Assembly: GCF_000227295.1 (NCBI RefSeq)
Contig: NZ_JH165054.1
Coordinates: 718,432 to 782,431, forward strand
Length of the DNA stretch: 64,000 nucleotides
DNA from: Cutibacterium avidum ATCC 25577
Lineage (GTDB): Bacteria; Actinomycetota; Actinomycetes; Propionibacteriales; Propionibacteriaceae
Reading direction: 5' to 3'
Part shown: positions 6,494 through 14,652 of the stretch, piece after piece
Layout: every line of letters starts with the position of its first letter
How positions within the stretch are numbered: the stretch's first letter is position 1
The notes under the pieces: generated by a model
Told to the model about the DNA's origin: nothing
Databases searched by the model: none
The model's input: only the letters and a program-made list of their open reading frames with translations
Translations under genes and position numbers: made by a program

Positions 6494-8890
6494 TCACGCT
6501 CCTGTCCGGGGCAGGGCGACAGGACGGGGCCCCTCGCCGGTGGAACCGCCAGTAGCGACAGTGCTGGCGGGAGCAGGGGTGGGTGCAACGCTCGGAACGC
6601 TGTCGACACGACTGGGAATCGGGGTGGCCGGGACACTCGGGGAAGGTGTGGCCGATCCACTCGGGGACGGGGGCGGGGTCGGGGTCTGGCCCTTCTCGAC
6701 CACGGTCACGTCGCGAACGACGGTAGCAGTGTTCCCGGCCTTGTCGGTCACGCGGTAGGTCACCCGATACGTGCCGACCTTGGTCGGGTCAACGTTTCCG
6801 GACACCTTGATGCTGGCGGAGTCGATGTCACCGTCAAGGTTGTCGGTGGCGCTGACGCCGGCCATCGGGTCGAAGGTGGCATCCTTCTCGATCATGGTGT
6901 CCTCGACTCCCCTGAGGGTCGGGGCCTTCCTGTCGACCTGGTAGAGGGTGATCTCGTCAACCTTCTCGACCGGGCCCTCGCTGCGGACAGCCTGTGCGTA
7001 GGTGGTGAAGGTGATCTTGTCGTTGTTGACCTTGACCGCAGTGTAGTTCGGAGTCATCGTCTGCTTGTGCACGGCGACGTACTTGTAGACGTCGTCCCAG
7101 CTGGTCGGCTTCTCGTCGTAGAACTTGGAACCGGAGCCGGAGTTGGCGGTGAGGTAGAACCCCTCGCCGTCCTGCGGGTGGTACTCGTTGAGGGCCTTCT
7201 CGTCGGTGCGATCACCGTCAACAGGGTTCACCTTCGGGTCGATGAGGTGGGCGCGGGTGTAGACGTGATCATGGCCGTTGAGGACGCCGGCGTAGCCGAG
7301 TTCGGAGACGACCGGCACCAGCTTGCGCCACTCGGGAATCTCCTTGTCCCGCGAGTGCGAGGCGTTGGAGAACATGTTGTGGTGCTGGATGACGAACTTC
7401 CAGCGTACGTCGGAGTCGTTGCCGTGCTCGGCGTCGATCTTCCGCAGATACTCGATGTGGCCGTTGGGGCCGTCATAGTTGAGGTCGTTGGAGTTGATGT
7501 TCACGAACAGGATGCCGTTGAACTTGAACCAGTAGTCACCGCTGGCCTGCTCGGAGTTGCCGGCACCGTACTTCTTGTCTCCGTTGGGGCGTCCGAAGAA
7601 GTTCTCGTAGATCGGCGAGATGTCGTGGTTACCGATCGTCGTCACCAGCGGCTGGGTGCGCAGGATGTCGGGACGGTAGAAGTTCTCGTACTGGGTTCCG
7701 AGGACGTCATAGTCGGTGAACCCGTTGATCTGGTCGCCCAGGGACAGCAGCATCGACGAGTTCGGGTAGGCCTTCCCAGCGCGCTCCATGGTCTTGACCC
7801 ACCAGTCACCGTGGATGTTGGGGTCCTTGGTGTAGCGACCACTGGCACCGATCTGGGGGTCACCGACCATGAGGAAGGTGAAGTCCTTGTTCGGGTCCAT
7901 CGAGTCGGTGGTGAAGGAGTAGGTCTTGCTCCAGCCACGCTCGGATCCGGCGCGGTAGACGTACTTGGTATTGGGCTTGAGACCCTTGACGTCGCTGCGA
8001 TGGAAGACGTAGTCGGAGAACTGCGCCTTGTCGATGGTGGAGGTGGTGGCGGGGACGTCGGCGACAAGCTTGGTCGGGAAGGCGTCGTCCTCCTTGGCCG
8101 GGGCGACGGCAAGTTGCAGACGCTCCTGCTCAGCCTCGTTGGAGACCCAGGTGAAGATGCGATCATGCTGGTCGCTGCCGATCTGCATTGACAGTTCCTT
8201 GATCTTGGGGCCCTGGGCAGCAGGCTGCAGGACGACGTCCTCGTCAACGGAGAACCACACGTCAGAGCTCTCGGCGCGGCCGTTGTGGACCTCGACACCG
8301 ATGATGTTCTTGCCCTTGACGAAGGGCGAGCCCTTGTTGGTGGCCTCAGCCAGGCTGAAGGTCTTGGGGGCGGACTTGTTGGAGCCGCCGTAGGAGTTCC
8401 AGCTCTTGACGTCCTCGTCGTCAGCACCAGCAATGCGCTTGCCGTTGACGTAGACGGTGACCGAGTCGTCGTAGCTGAGGACCCCGGACAGGGCGGTGTT
8501 CCTGGCCTCGTCAGCGGTCAGGTCGACCTCGGTGCGGAAGAAGAATCCCGGGACGTCGTCCTCGGTGCCGGGCAGGTACTGGTTGAGCAGGACGGTCGGG
8601 GCGTGCTCGTCGCTGAGTGGGGCGAGCTTGCCGCGCTTGGCGCCGAACTTGCCGGCGTCCGCCTTCCAGTTGGATCCAGGTTTGAAACCGGTGGTGGCCC
8701 AGGCCGCACCGTCGGACGGCTTGGTGCCGTCGTCGAGGTAGGTCCAGGTCGTGTCGGGGGTGAGCAGGGTCTTCGGTTCCGGTACGGCCTGCGAGGCCGG
8801 CGCGAAACCGGCCATCGACGCGACGGTGACGGCCGCCGCGAGTAGGAACGCGCCGGCATTCCTGGTACGTGACTGTGACACGAAATCCAT
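6494..8890 (-). CDS. Secreted purple-acid-phosphatase-like metallophosphoesterase with terminal LPRTGA
   Basis: The 798-residue protein starts with a signal peptide (cleavage likely after ASQA near residue 35). An N-terminal beta domain is followed by a fibronectin-like segment (about 235-340), then a calcineurin-type phosphoesterase core: GDPQIG near 355, LGDQING near 395, GNHDI near 430, HHNMFS near 520 and NGHDHVY near 555. An Ig-like DUF5011-type repeat (about 660-735) and a Pro/Ser/Thr spacer come next. The protein stops exactly at LPRTGA, with no hydrophobic or basic tail, so it carries the sortase motif but not the usual sorting signal. It probably hydrolyses extracellular phosphate esters. 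Confidence 0.88.
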   Translation of the reverse strand: MDFVSQSRTRNAGAFLLAAAVTVASMAGFAPASQAVPEPKTLLTPDTTWTYLDDGTKPSDGAAWATTGFKPGSNWKADAGKFGAKRGKLAPLSDEHAPTVLLNQYLPGTEDDVPGFFFRTEVDLTADEARNTALSGVLSYDDSVTVYVNGKRIAGADDEDVKSWNSYGGSNKSAPKTFSLAEATNKGSPFVKGKNIIGVEVHNGRAESSDVWFSVDEDVVLQPAAQGPKIKELSMQIGSDQHDRIFTWVSNEAEQERLQLAVAPAKEDDAFPTKLVADVPATTSTIDKAQFSDYVFHRSDVKGLKPNTKYVYRAGSERGWSKTYSFTTDSMDPNKDFTFLMVGDPQIGASGRYTKDPNIHGDWWVKTMERAGKAYPNSSMLLSLGDQINGFTDYDVLGTQYENFYRPDILRTQPLVTTIGNHDISPIYENFFGRPNGDKKYGAGNSEQASGDYWFKFNGILFVNINSNDLNYDGPNGHIEYLRKIDAEHGNDSDVRWKFVIQHHNMFSNASHSRDKEIPEWRKLVPVVSELGYAGVLNGHDHVYTRAHLIDPKVNPVDGDRTDEKALNEYHPQDGEGFYLTANSGSGSKFYDEKPTSWDDVYKYVAVHKQTMTPNYTAVKVNNDKITFTTYAQAVRSEGPVEKVDEITLYQVDRKAPTLRGVEDTMIEKDATFDPMAGVSATDNLDGDIDSASIKVSGNVDPTKVGTYRVTYRVTDKAGNTATVVRDVTVVEKGQTPTPPPSPSGSATPSPSVPATPIPSRVDSVPSVAPTPAPASTVATGGSTGEGPRPVALPRTGA

Positions 8891-9125
8891 GTTTGAATGT
8901 CCTCACGGTTGACGTGTGCAGACGGTCCTTGCCTGCTTGATCATCGCCAAGGGGGGTCTCAACGTGACGGCCACAGCAGGCCACGGTTCGGCAACGAGTG
9001 GATGAAACCTTCGTGAACAGCGTCACACTTTACTCGGTAGATCCGCCTGACAAGCGGATTTCGCGACTGTCCGAGGACTGTGGATTGATTGCTGGGTTCA
9101 CAGCTACCACCTACCATGATCGACC

Positions 9126-9697
9126 GTGAGGACACGTGAAGTTCCGGTGCGCATCGCTGTCGCAAGCGCGGTCGTCATCGCCATGACCAGCTGTTCGGAC
9201 GGGGATGCCCCGAGCCAGGCGAGCACTCCGGCAGCAAGCGCGCCGACGTCGTCTGCCCCCTCCCCCGCCAAACCCCCTCGGTGACGGCCGAGAATGCCTC
9301 GGTGACGTATGAGAGCGTCCTCGTCGAGCTCACCGGGACCTTCCGTGATCCTGAGCATCCCTGGCGCCTGGACGACAGCAAGGTCGGGTTCACGCCGTCC
9401 GGGTCGAAGTGCGCATACAGGTCCGTGACGTGGACGACTGACGAGGGACTGGAACCTCTGCTCAAGGCCTCGCACTGGGAGGGTGACATCGCCGACTCCG
9501 TGCAGGATCGCCTCGACGAGGTGGGATTCTTCGAGCAGCAGGTGGACGGCACGACGGTCCACGCGAGCGACGAGTCCGGAGCCGTACTCACCATGATGTC
9601 GACTGGATCGACGACGTCGATGCACGTCACGACGACGGCTTCCACATCGGGCCGGTCGTCATGCAAGGACTTCCCGATCGACGTCCCCGATCCGTGA
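9126..9697 (+). pseudogene. Lipoprotein gene split by a frameshift in a C-rich tract
   Basis: From GTG 9126 the frame encodes a lipoprotein signal: basic RTREVPVR, a hydrophobic IAVASAVVIA, then MTSC as a lipobox-like site, followed by a Ser/Pro/Ala linker. It stops at TGA 9282-9284. The adjacent frame stays open from about 9272 to 9697 and encodes a plausible 138-residue soluble domain beginning TAENASVTYES with two Cys. Adding one C to the CCCCC run at 9273-9277 would join the two parts into about 190 residues. This could be a real lesion, slippage-based switching, or a sequencing error. The function of the domain is not recognised. Confidence 0.6.
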
Positions 9698-9752
9698 TCA
9701 TGGTTGCGTCGCCAGGTGCGGTTAGGCTTGGTGCCACACCGTCAGGAGGATC

Positions 9753-10376
9753 GTGATCGAACAGCCCGCAGACCCGCAGCCCCGCCATGCAGAGCCGGGA
9801 GACGCGTCGGCGCGCGTAGAGGAGACTCAGCCGGTGCGTACCAGTGCCGCGACGATCGGCACCCTTCCTCCCCCGGAGGACCTGGAGACTCAGGCGAAAA
9901 CCTCGGCCACGTTGGGGCACATCGCAGCTGGTCTGTACTACGTCGCAGCCGTGGCTGCTGCAGTTGCCCTCCTGGTGGCGTGGTGGCAGTCGATCCACAT
10001 GCGCACCTTCATCCAGGCGACCCACCTCATGACGTGGACCCATCCGAGACCGGGATCGTTGGCGTCAGTACTGCTGGCGACCGCGATGATGTGCATCGCC
10101 GGGAGCATGGTGGCCATGCCGGGAATCCTCGCGGTCAACACCTGGCTAGGACGTCCCTGGGTGCGCTGGGGCGCCATCGGTGGCGTCGTGGTCGGATGTG
10201 CCGCCGTGACCCTGAACTGGGTGGCGTGGATCGGAATGCCGTTCCTCGTCACCGCCGGTGTCATCGTCTGGTTGCCGTCGGTGCGCCGGTGGATGGATTC
10301 GCAGCGTCCAAAGCCGCCCGAGACCCGCCGCCTCGATGCCCCGGTCATCTACGGCCGCGTTCCGCAGCATTACTGA
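9753..10376 (+). CDS. Membrane protein of unknown function, four predicted TM helices
   Basis: The 207-residue product has a polar, Pro/Glu-rich N-terminus of about 55 residues, then four hydrophobic stretches (roughly 58-80, 100-122, 135-155 and 160-178) and a short basic tail with PETRRL. No catalytic motif is seen. The GTG at 9753 is preceded by AGGAGG at ideal distance, which fixes the start. tRNA-Gly follows on the same strand. I do not recognise a family. Confidence 0.75.
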   Translation: MIEQPADPQPRHAEPGDASARVEETQPVRTSAATIGTLPPPEDLETQAKTSATLGHIAAGLYYVAAVAAAVALLVAWWQSIHMRTFIQATHLMTWTHPRPGSLASVLLATAMMCIAGSMVAMPGILAVNTWLGRPWVRWGAIGGVVVGCAAVTLNWVAWIGMPFLVTAGVIVWLPSVRRWMDSQRPKPPETRRLDAPVIYGRVPQHY

Positions 10377-10448
10377 CTGGCCCGGCGGGGTGAGTCGCAC
10401 TGATCTGACGAAGTACGCTAAGCTATGACGAGTCTCCCTGGGAGACAT

Positions 10449-10519
10449 GCGGGCGTAGCTCAATGGTAGAGCGCCAGCTTCCCAAGCTGGACACGCGGGT
10501 TCGATTCCCGTCGCCCGCT
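10449..10519 (+). tRNA. tRNA-Gly (anticodon CCC)
   Basis: A full cloverleaf can be folded. The acceptor stem is GCGGGCG (10449-10455) with CGCCCGC (10512-10518). The D arm is GCTCAATGGTAGAGC. The anticodon stem is CCAGC/GCTGG around the loop TTCCCAA, with CCC at 10481-10483. The T arm is CGGGTTCGATTCCCG. The discriminator is T at 10519 and CCA is not encoded. Confidence 0.97.
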
Positions 10520-10523
10520 CTCT

Positions 10524-10646
10524 TCATGCCCCTTTTCCGGTGATGACCTCGACGGCGAGGATGGCGACCATGGTGTTGTTGACCACCGGGATGAACTAGT
10601 TGAAGGACCTCGCCACCGCGACTGCGATGAGCAGGATGCTGAGATC
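10524..10646 (-). pseudogene. Possible remnant of a membrane-protein 3' end
   Basis: Read on the minus strand this stretch gives a hydrophobic peptide ending VEVITGKGA before TGA, interrupted by one TAG in a run reading ARSFN-stop-FIPVVNNTM. The composition looks like the last helix of a transporter. It sits directly after tRNA-Gly with no start or upstream gene. It could be chance; the family is not identifiable. Confidence 0.2.
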
Positions 10647-10694
10647 GCAGCCGCAGATCGGAGGTACTTCACGGTGGAATCCTATGTGACGCAT

Positions 10695-11387
10695 TCACTC
10701 CCCGAACTGACGCGCCTTCCCGCCTTGTGTGAGTGCCTGTGCGACCCCGTCCAGCGCGACCTTGACCGTTCCGACCAGCACTCCACCCATGACGACCGGC
10801 GCCAGCATTGCTCCGACAACCGCGAGGGGCTGACGGCTCCCGGGACGACGAATCTCTTTGCGGGCAGCCAGATTGGCCATGATGATGACGGTCTGGATCC
10901 CCATGGCCTGGGCCGTCGCCGCGATGTCAGCTCCATCCTCCTTCCCGACCCAGCGCGGGTAGAGGGCTGCCGCCGTGGTGGCTCCGGCAGTGATCAGGGT
11001 TGCGATCACACCACCCGTATATCGGTTGGGTTTGCCACCGAGGGACCACGACGTCGCCACCCGGTCAGCCTTGACGAATCCGAGTGTCATGCTGCTGGCG
11101 AGACCGGCCCCAACCCACGGCGCTGCCACCAGACCACGTCGAAGTTTCTCGGGGACGTATTCGTTGAGGTCGGGTAGGGAGTCGTCGGGGCGGATGAGCC
11201 CCAGGCGCACGGCGACGGCGCCCAGATTGAGATCCCATCCGATGCCCACGGCTCGAGGCACCAGCAGGTGCGGGTTCTCAGGTTCGAAACCGCGCAGCGC
11301 GATGCGGGAGCCGCTCCCCCACGGCGCACCGATGGGGATGCCGAACAGGCTACGCACGCCATCATCGTCTCGAGTCCAGAGGTTCAT
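10695..11387 (-). CDS. DUF5808-like membrane protein
   Basis: The 230-residue product begins with a soluble segment containing PENPHLLVPRAVGIGWDLNLG (about residues 35-55, two-residue overlap shortened here by position), which resembles DUF5808, a short domain found next to membrane regions. Several hydrophobic stretches follow. The ATG at 11387 overlaps the stop of the PadR regulator gene by 4 bases (ATGA) and is preceded by AAGGAGAG. In actinobacteria PadR regulators often control an adjoining membrane protein, so this is the likely target. Biochemical role is unknown. Confidence 0.75.
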   Translation of the reverse strand: MNLWTRDDDGVRSLFGIPIGAPWGSGSRIALRGFEPENPHLLVPRAVGIGWDLNLGAVAVRLGLIRPDDSLPDLNEYVPEKLRRGLVAAPWVGAGLASSMTLGFVKADRVATSWSLGGKPNRYTGGVIATLITAGATTAAALYPRWVGKEDGADIAATAQAMGIQTVIIMANLAARKEIRRPGSRQPLAVVGAMLAPVVMGGVLVGTVKVALDGVAQALTQGGKARQFGE

Positions 11388-11731
11388 GATCTCTCCTTGC
11401 CAGAAGTGTTGTGGTTGTCGTTGGTGACACGGTCGACGGCGGCTGCGATGCGCGACCACTCATCGATGAGCTCTGTCAGGTGGCCTCGACCGGCGGCAGT
11501 CAGGCGATAGATCTTGCGCGGAGGCCCTGACGGCGACTCCTGCCACTCGGTCGAAACCAGATCACCGCGACGCAGTCGGTTGAGCAACGGGTACAGCGTC
11601 CCCTGGGACACGCCCAGATCCGTCTCGTTCTCGAGCCTGTCCACGAGTTCCCCTCCGTAGGACGGTTTGCTCGCCAGCAACCCGAGGACGACGAGTTCGA
11701 GCGCGCCCTTGCGCAGTTGTCGTTCCGCCAC
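11384..11731 (-). CDS. PadR-family transcriptional regulator
   Basis: The 115-residue protein has the PadR winged-helix signature: LELVVLGLLASKPSYGGEL near residues 10-30, then GTLYPLLNRLRRGDLV and the wing region RKIYRLTAAGRGHL. I start at GTG 11731 because AGGAGG sits about 7 bases upstream; an in-frame TTG at 11746 would overlap that site. The gene overlaps the DUF5808 gene by 4 bases. A perfect 19-bp palindrome lies in its promoter (separate entry), indicating autoregulation. Confidence 0.9.
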   Translation of the reverse strand: MAERQLRKGALELVVLGLLASKPSYGGELVDRLENETDLGVSQGTLYPLLNRLRRGDLVSTEWQESPSGPPRKIYRLTAAGRGHLTELIDEWSRIAAAVDRVTNDNHNTSGKERS

Positions 11732-11764
11732 GCTTTTCCTCCTCAACCAAGTAGCTTGGATAAC

Positions 11765-11793
11765 ACTGTACCTTGCATTGCAAGGTAGTCCAA
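11765..11793 (-). promoter_or_regulatory. PadR promoter with palindromic operator in the -35/-10 spacer
   Basis: On the minus strand TTGGAC (11788-11793) and TACAGT (11765-11770) are separated by exactly 17 bases and resemble -35 and -10 elements. The perfect palindrome TACCTTGCATTGCAAGGTA (11769-11787) fills that spacer and touches the -10. A regulator bound here would block RNA polymerase. The gene downstream encodes PadR, the obvious candidate binder. Confidence 0.75.
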
Positions 11794-11857
11794 TGAGGCA
11801 TCCTGCCTGCTCTTACCAGAGGCCCGTCAGACCGCTCGTTCCAAACGCCACCTGATC

Positions 11858-12826
11858 TCAGCGTCCGGCGCCCAGCCCCTCCCGCAACGTCGAGATGAGG
11901 TGCTCAATAAACCGTTCGGCATCGACGTCACACAGCAGGTCGACGTTGGGCTCCTTGCCCCACCGCCCCAACTCGTCACCCACGGTCTGACCACGGGTGA
12001 GCGTCCCGGTCAGCTCGACATCGACGGCCAGTGGCCGCGTCGTCGCAAACCTCCCGGTCACCGCGTTGGCGACGACGAGCGGGTCGTGCAAGTATGCACA
12101 CCATCCCAACCCGTCAGCCTCGTGGAACTCGAAGTAGAACCTCAGCGCGTCGGCCAGGACTTTCACAACCGGATGTTCCCCTAGCTCCTCCACGGCCCGA
12201 CGATCCCTCTCGTCGAGACGGATGACCTCAGTGGCCTGCAACGCCCCAAGCACCACCCGTTTGGACGCCTTCCCCCATGCCTCGAACACCTCATGGCCGG
12301 CCTCCGGGTCCACCGCGATGTTCCACTCGCTCGTCGGGCCGGTGTTGCCACGATGATTGATCGCTCCACCCATGACGTGCAGCCCCCGCAACAACTGCGG
12401 CAATTCCGGTTCTTCCCGCAGCGCCAGCGCGAGGTTCGTCAGCGGCCCGGTGACGATGCCGACCAGCTCGCCGGGGTATTTCCGGGCAAGATCCACCCAC
12501 ATTTGCGCACCGCTGCGCCCATCGGGGTCACGTCCGCAGTCCCCCAGCTGGGCATACCCCAAACCGTGGGGTCCATGGGTCTCCTCGGCGGTCATCACCG
12601 GCTCGACGAGGGGCGCGTCCGCCCCACGCGCCACCGGGGCATCCATCCCGAGCAGCTCGGTCAGCCCCAGGGCATTGCGCAGCACGTCGTCCTGACCGAC
12701 ATTGCCAGCTGTCGTCACCACCCCGACGGTCTCGACGTCGTCGCGGCACGCCAGGTAGGCCAGCGCGAACGCATCGTCAATCCCGGGGTCGCAATCGATC
12801 AGAACCGGCAAGGAACGTGTGGACAT
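11858..12826 (-). CDS. Inosine-uridine-type nucleoside hydrolase
   Basis: The 322-residue enzyme cleaves N-glycosidic bonds of ribonucleosides to give base and ribose. The family fingerprint DCDPGIDDAFAL lies near residue 12 and supplies the Ca-binding aspartates. GIVTGPLTNLALAL near 125, VMGGA near 150 and the late HDPLVVA near 245 complete the family pattern. Cytosolic, with no signal peptide. I chose the ATG at 12826 because the family begins just before DCDPG; TATTCT lies just upstream, so the transcript may be leaderless. In-frame starts at 12865 and 12883 cannot be excluded. Confidence 0.87.
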   Translation of the reverse strand: MSTRSLPVLIDCDPGIDDAFALAYLACRDDVETVGVVTTAGNVGQDDVLRNALGLTELLGMDAPVARGADAPLVEPVMTAEETHGPHGLGYAQLGDCGRDPDGRSGAQMWVDLARKYPGELVGIVTGPLTNLALALREEPELPQLLRGLHVMGGAINHRGNTGPTSEWNIAVDPEAGHEVFEAWGKASKRVVLGALQATEVIRLDERDRRAVEELGEHPVVKVLADALRFYFEFHEADGLGWCAYLHDPLVVANAVTGRFATTRPLAVDVELTGTLTRGQTVGDELGRWGKEPNVDLLCDVDAERFIEHLISTLREGLGAGR

Positions 12827-13283
12827 GGCGTCAGAATAGAGGCCCTCCACCGCACCACTGACCATTGAGTCGTCCCACCTCACCTTTTGCTGAGGCTGTT
12901 CGGGCTGGCCAGAGCGCCTTTACCCCAAGACTCGCGCATCCGCGTCCGCGTGTCCTGCCCCCCTTCATTGTCCAACGGGTACATGCCACACATTTCACTG
13001 TCCCTTGGCACCGCCCGGCCCGAATCTTGGAAGGATCATGATCGACTGGATGGACCTCATCATCCGTATCGGAACCAGCGTCGGCCTCGGAACCCTCACC
13101 GAGATAGGAGGCGACGGATTCGGTGCAACTGATCCCCATGTCCGCTGACATGTCTTGCAGCATCCCCGGTCCGGCCTGGAGCCCTCGGTTTGGTCGTTAG
13201 CCTTCCTGGAGGACACTTGGCCTTGTCGGAGCAGGTCGTCAGCCACGTGCGTGACGATGCTGGCGAGCGAGTGTGAGGAAGTC
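12827..13283. other. Intergenic region with a possible MgtC-like gene start
   Basis: Apart from the short frame at 13038-13148 listed separately, nothing convincing is seen. The region should contain the divergent promoters for the nucleoside hydrolase and the membrane protein at 13284. Confidence 0.4.
13038..13148 (+). pseudogene. Possible truncated MgtC/SapB-family N-terminus
   Basis: A 36-codon frame with a good GGAAGG ribosome-binding site encodes MIDWMDLIIRIGTSVGLGTL followed by a short tail and a stop. This resembles the first helix of MgtC-type membrane proteins, whose next residues are normally GLER. The remainder of the protein is absent. It may be a decayed gene, or a small membrane peptide in its own right. 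Confidence 0.35.
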
Positions 13284-13700
13284 ATGACCGTCGAGGAGAA
13301 GGAACCGTCCCGCGCTGAGAGGATCCTTGCGGGCACCGTCGCGTTCACGGTCTGCATGGTTGTGGCGTTCGCGATCGTGGCGATCTTCATCGGTTGGCGC
13401 TGGTCGCTGAGGATGTTCGTCGGAGTCCTGCTCATCGGAATCCCCGGCGAGATCCTGCTGGAACTGGTTGGCGAGAACCGAATGTTCCCCCGCAGCGGAG
13501 GCAAACCGGGCCAGACGCGAGCTGCACGTTTGCTCATCCTGACGCCCATCCTCGCCGCGTGGGCTCTTATCGTCCTCGCCCTCACCGCCCTCGTCCAGCC
13601 GTGGTACGGCGCCGTCGGGGAAATGGCGTGGGTCATGGTGATCGGGATCCTCGCGATCCTCATCCAGGGGATCCGGGACACCCGGAAGAAGAAGTCCTAG
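13284..13700 (+). CDS. Small integral membrane protein
   Basis: The 138-residue product has an acidic N-terminus, three to four hydrophobic helices (about 17-35, 40-58, 82-103 and 112-128) and a basic end RDTRKKKS, giving a likely cytosolic C-terminus. GAGGAAG precedes the ATG at 13284. No family or active-site motif is recognised. Confidence 0.7.
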   Translation: MTVEEKEPSRAERILAGTVAFTVCMVVAFAIVAIFIGWRWSLRMFVGVLLIGIPGEILLELVGENRMFPRSGGKPGQTRAARLLILTPILAAWALIVLALTALVQPWYGAVGEMAWVMVIGILAILIQGIRDTRKKKS

Positions 13701-14073
13701 CCCTCGCCATGATCACAGCGCCAAGACTCCTCCCTGGCGGCCTTTTGTACCTCTCACGCCAGGTGCTCAGGACGTCGGAGACCGCCGGTTGCTTGTCCGC
13801 GAGAACGCCGGGCTGGAACTCGTCGCCGTGGATCTCCATGTCGAAGTGGGCCGGCACAGCACGTACTCTCCTCTGGAGAGGCCTGGATCCCTTGGAATTG
13901 TCGAACATGTCGTCAGTTGGGTGGGCAGGATAGTCTGGCCACACTGGCCACATAGGCTGGACCCATCGAGATTGTGAGGCAATGACTGCCTTGCAGATAC
14001 CAATCCGATCGGCGCGACCGGTCACTGGCCCACACCCGCAGCACGAATCTCACCAGGAAAGGAAGCGTTGACC
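13701..14073. other. Intergenic region before the cupin gene
   Basis: No gene with good support is present. A minus-strand frame (13660-14025) reads a plausible hydrophilic peptide around HFDMEIHGDEFQPGVLADKQ but lacks a convincing start and overlaps the membrane-protein gene. It could be a gene remnant. The stretch before 14058 should hold the cupin promoter. Confidence 0.35.
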
Positions 14074-14550
14074 ATGAAGATCAACGACAACGGCCCCAAA
14101 CCGAACGCCTTCGACATCGAGACCGCGACGAAGGAGAACACGAACTACCGCACCACCGCCTGGACCGGTAAGTACCTGCAGGTTACGCTCATGTCCATCC
14201 CGGTGGGAGAGTCCATCGGCCTGGAGGCCCACCCCGACACCGATCAGTTCCTGCGCCTGGACTCCGGCAAGGGTCGCTGCGTCATGGGACCGGCTGAGGA
14301 TCAGCTCGACTTCCAGCAGGACGTCAGCGACGGCTGGTCCGTCCAGGTCCCGGCCGGCACCTGGCACGACGTCATCAACACCGGCGACGAGCCGATGCAG
14401 GTCTACGCCATCTACGCCCCGGTTCACCACACTCCGGGCATCGTCCAGGAGACCGCCGCCAAGGCTGAGGAGGACGAGAAGTCCGGAGCCGACGTCCCAC
14501 CGGAGTGGAGCGTCCAACCCGACAAGACCGCTGACGATCTGCACGCCTGA
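14074..14550 (+). CDS. Cupin-domain protein
   Basis: The 158-residue protein has a single cupin fold: motif 1 around GLEAHPDTDQFLRLDSGKG (residues 49-67) and motif 2 around VPAGTWHDVINTG (residues 95-107), with His residues that could bind metal. The C-terminal 40 residues are acidic. It resembles small cupins of the YhhW/MPI-like type, for which no common reaction is known. I start at ATG 14074, preceded by GGAAAGGAAG at 7-8 bases; a TTG at 14068 is too close to that site. Confidence 0.82.
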   Translation: MKINDNGPKPNAFDIETATKENTNYRTTAWTGKYLQVTLMSIPVGESIGLEAHPDTDQFLRLDSGKGRCVMGPAEDQLDFQQDVSDGWSVQVPAGTWHDVINTGDEPMQVYAIYAPVHHTPGIVQETAAKAEEDEKSGADVPPEWSVQPDKTADDLHA

Positions 14551-14652
14551 GGAATACCATCAGTCCAGACCAGGCCGTCGTCGCCCTCGACTTGTCGAGG
14601 CGGGATCACGGGATGGGGATGCTGCAGGAGGATTCGCGGTCTGGGAATGCGA

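Noticed and set aside
6455..8191. A 578-codon open frame antisense to the LPRTGA phosphatase
   Set aside because: Repetitive Val/Gly/Asp composition with no motif; the opposite strand encodes a signal peptide and a full phosphoesterase core.
13934..13950. TGGCCACACTGGCCA repeat upstream of the cupin gene
   Set aside because: Short, palindromic half-sites that arise easily in GC-rich DNA; no second copy in the window was seen.
13660..14025. Minus-strand frame of 121 codons before the cupin gene
   Set aside because: Plausible hydrophilic middle but no start signal, overlap with the membrane-protein gene, and no recognisable family. Noted only as a possible remnant.
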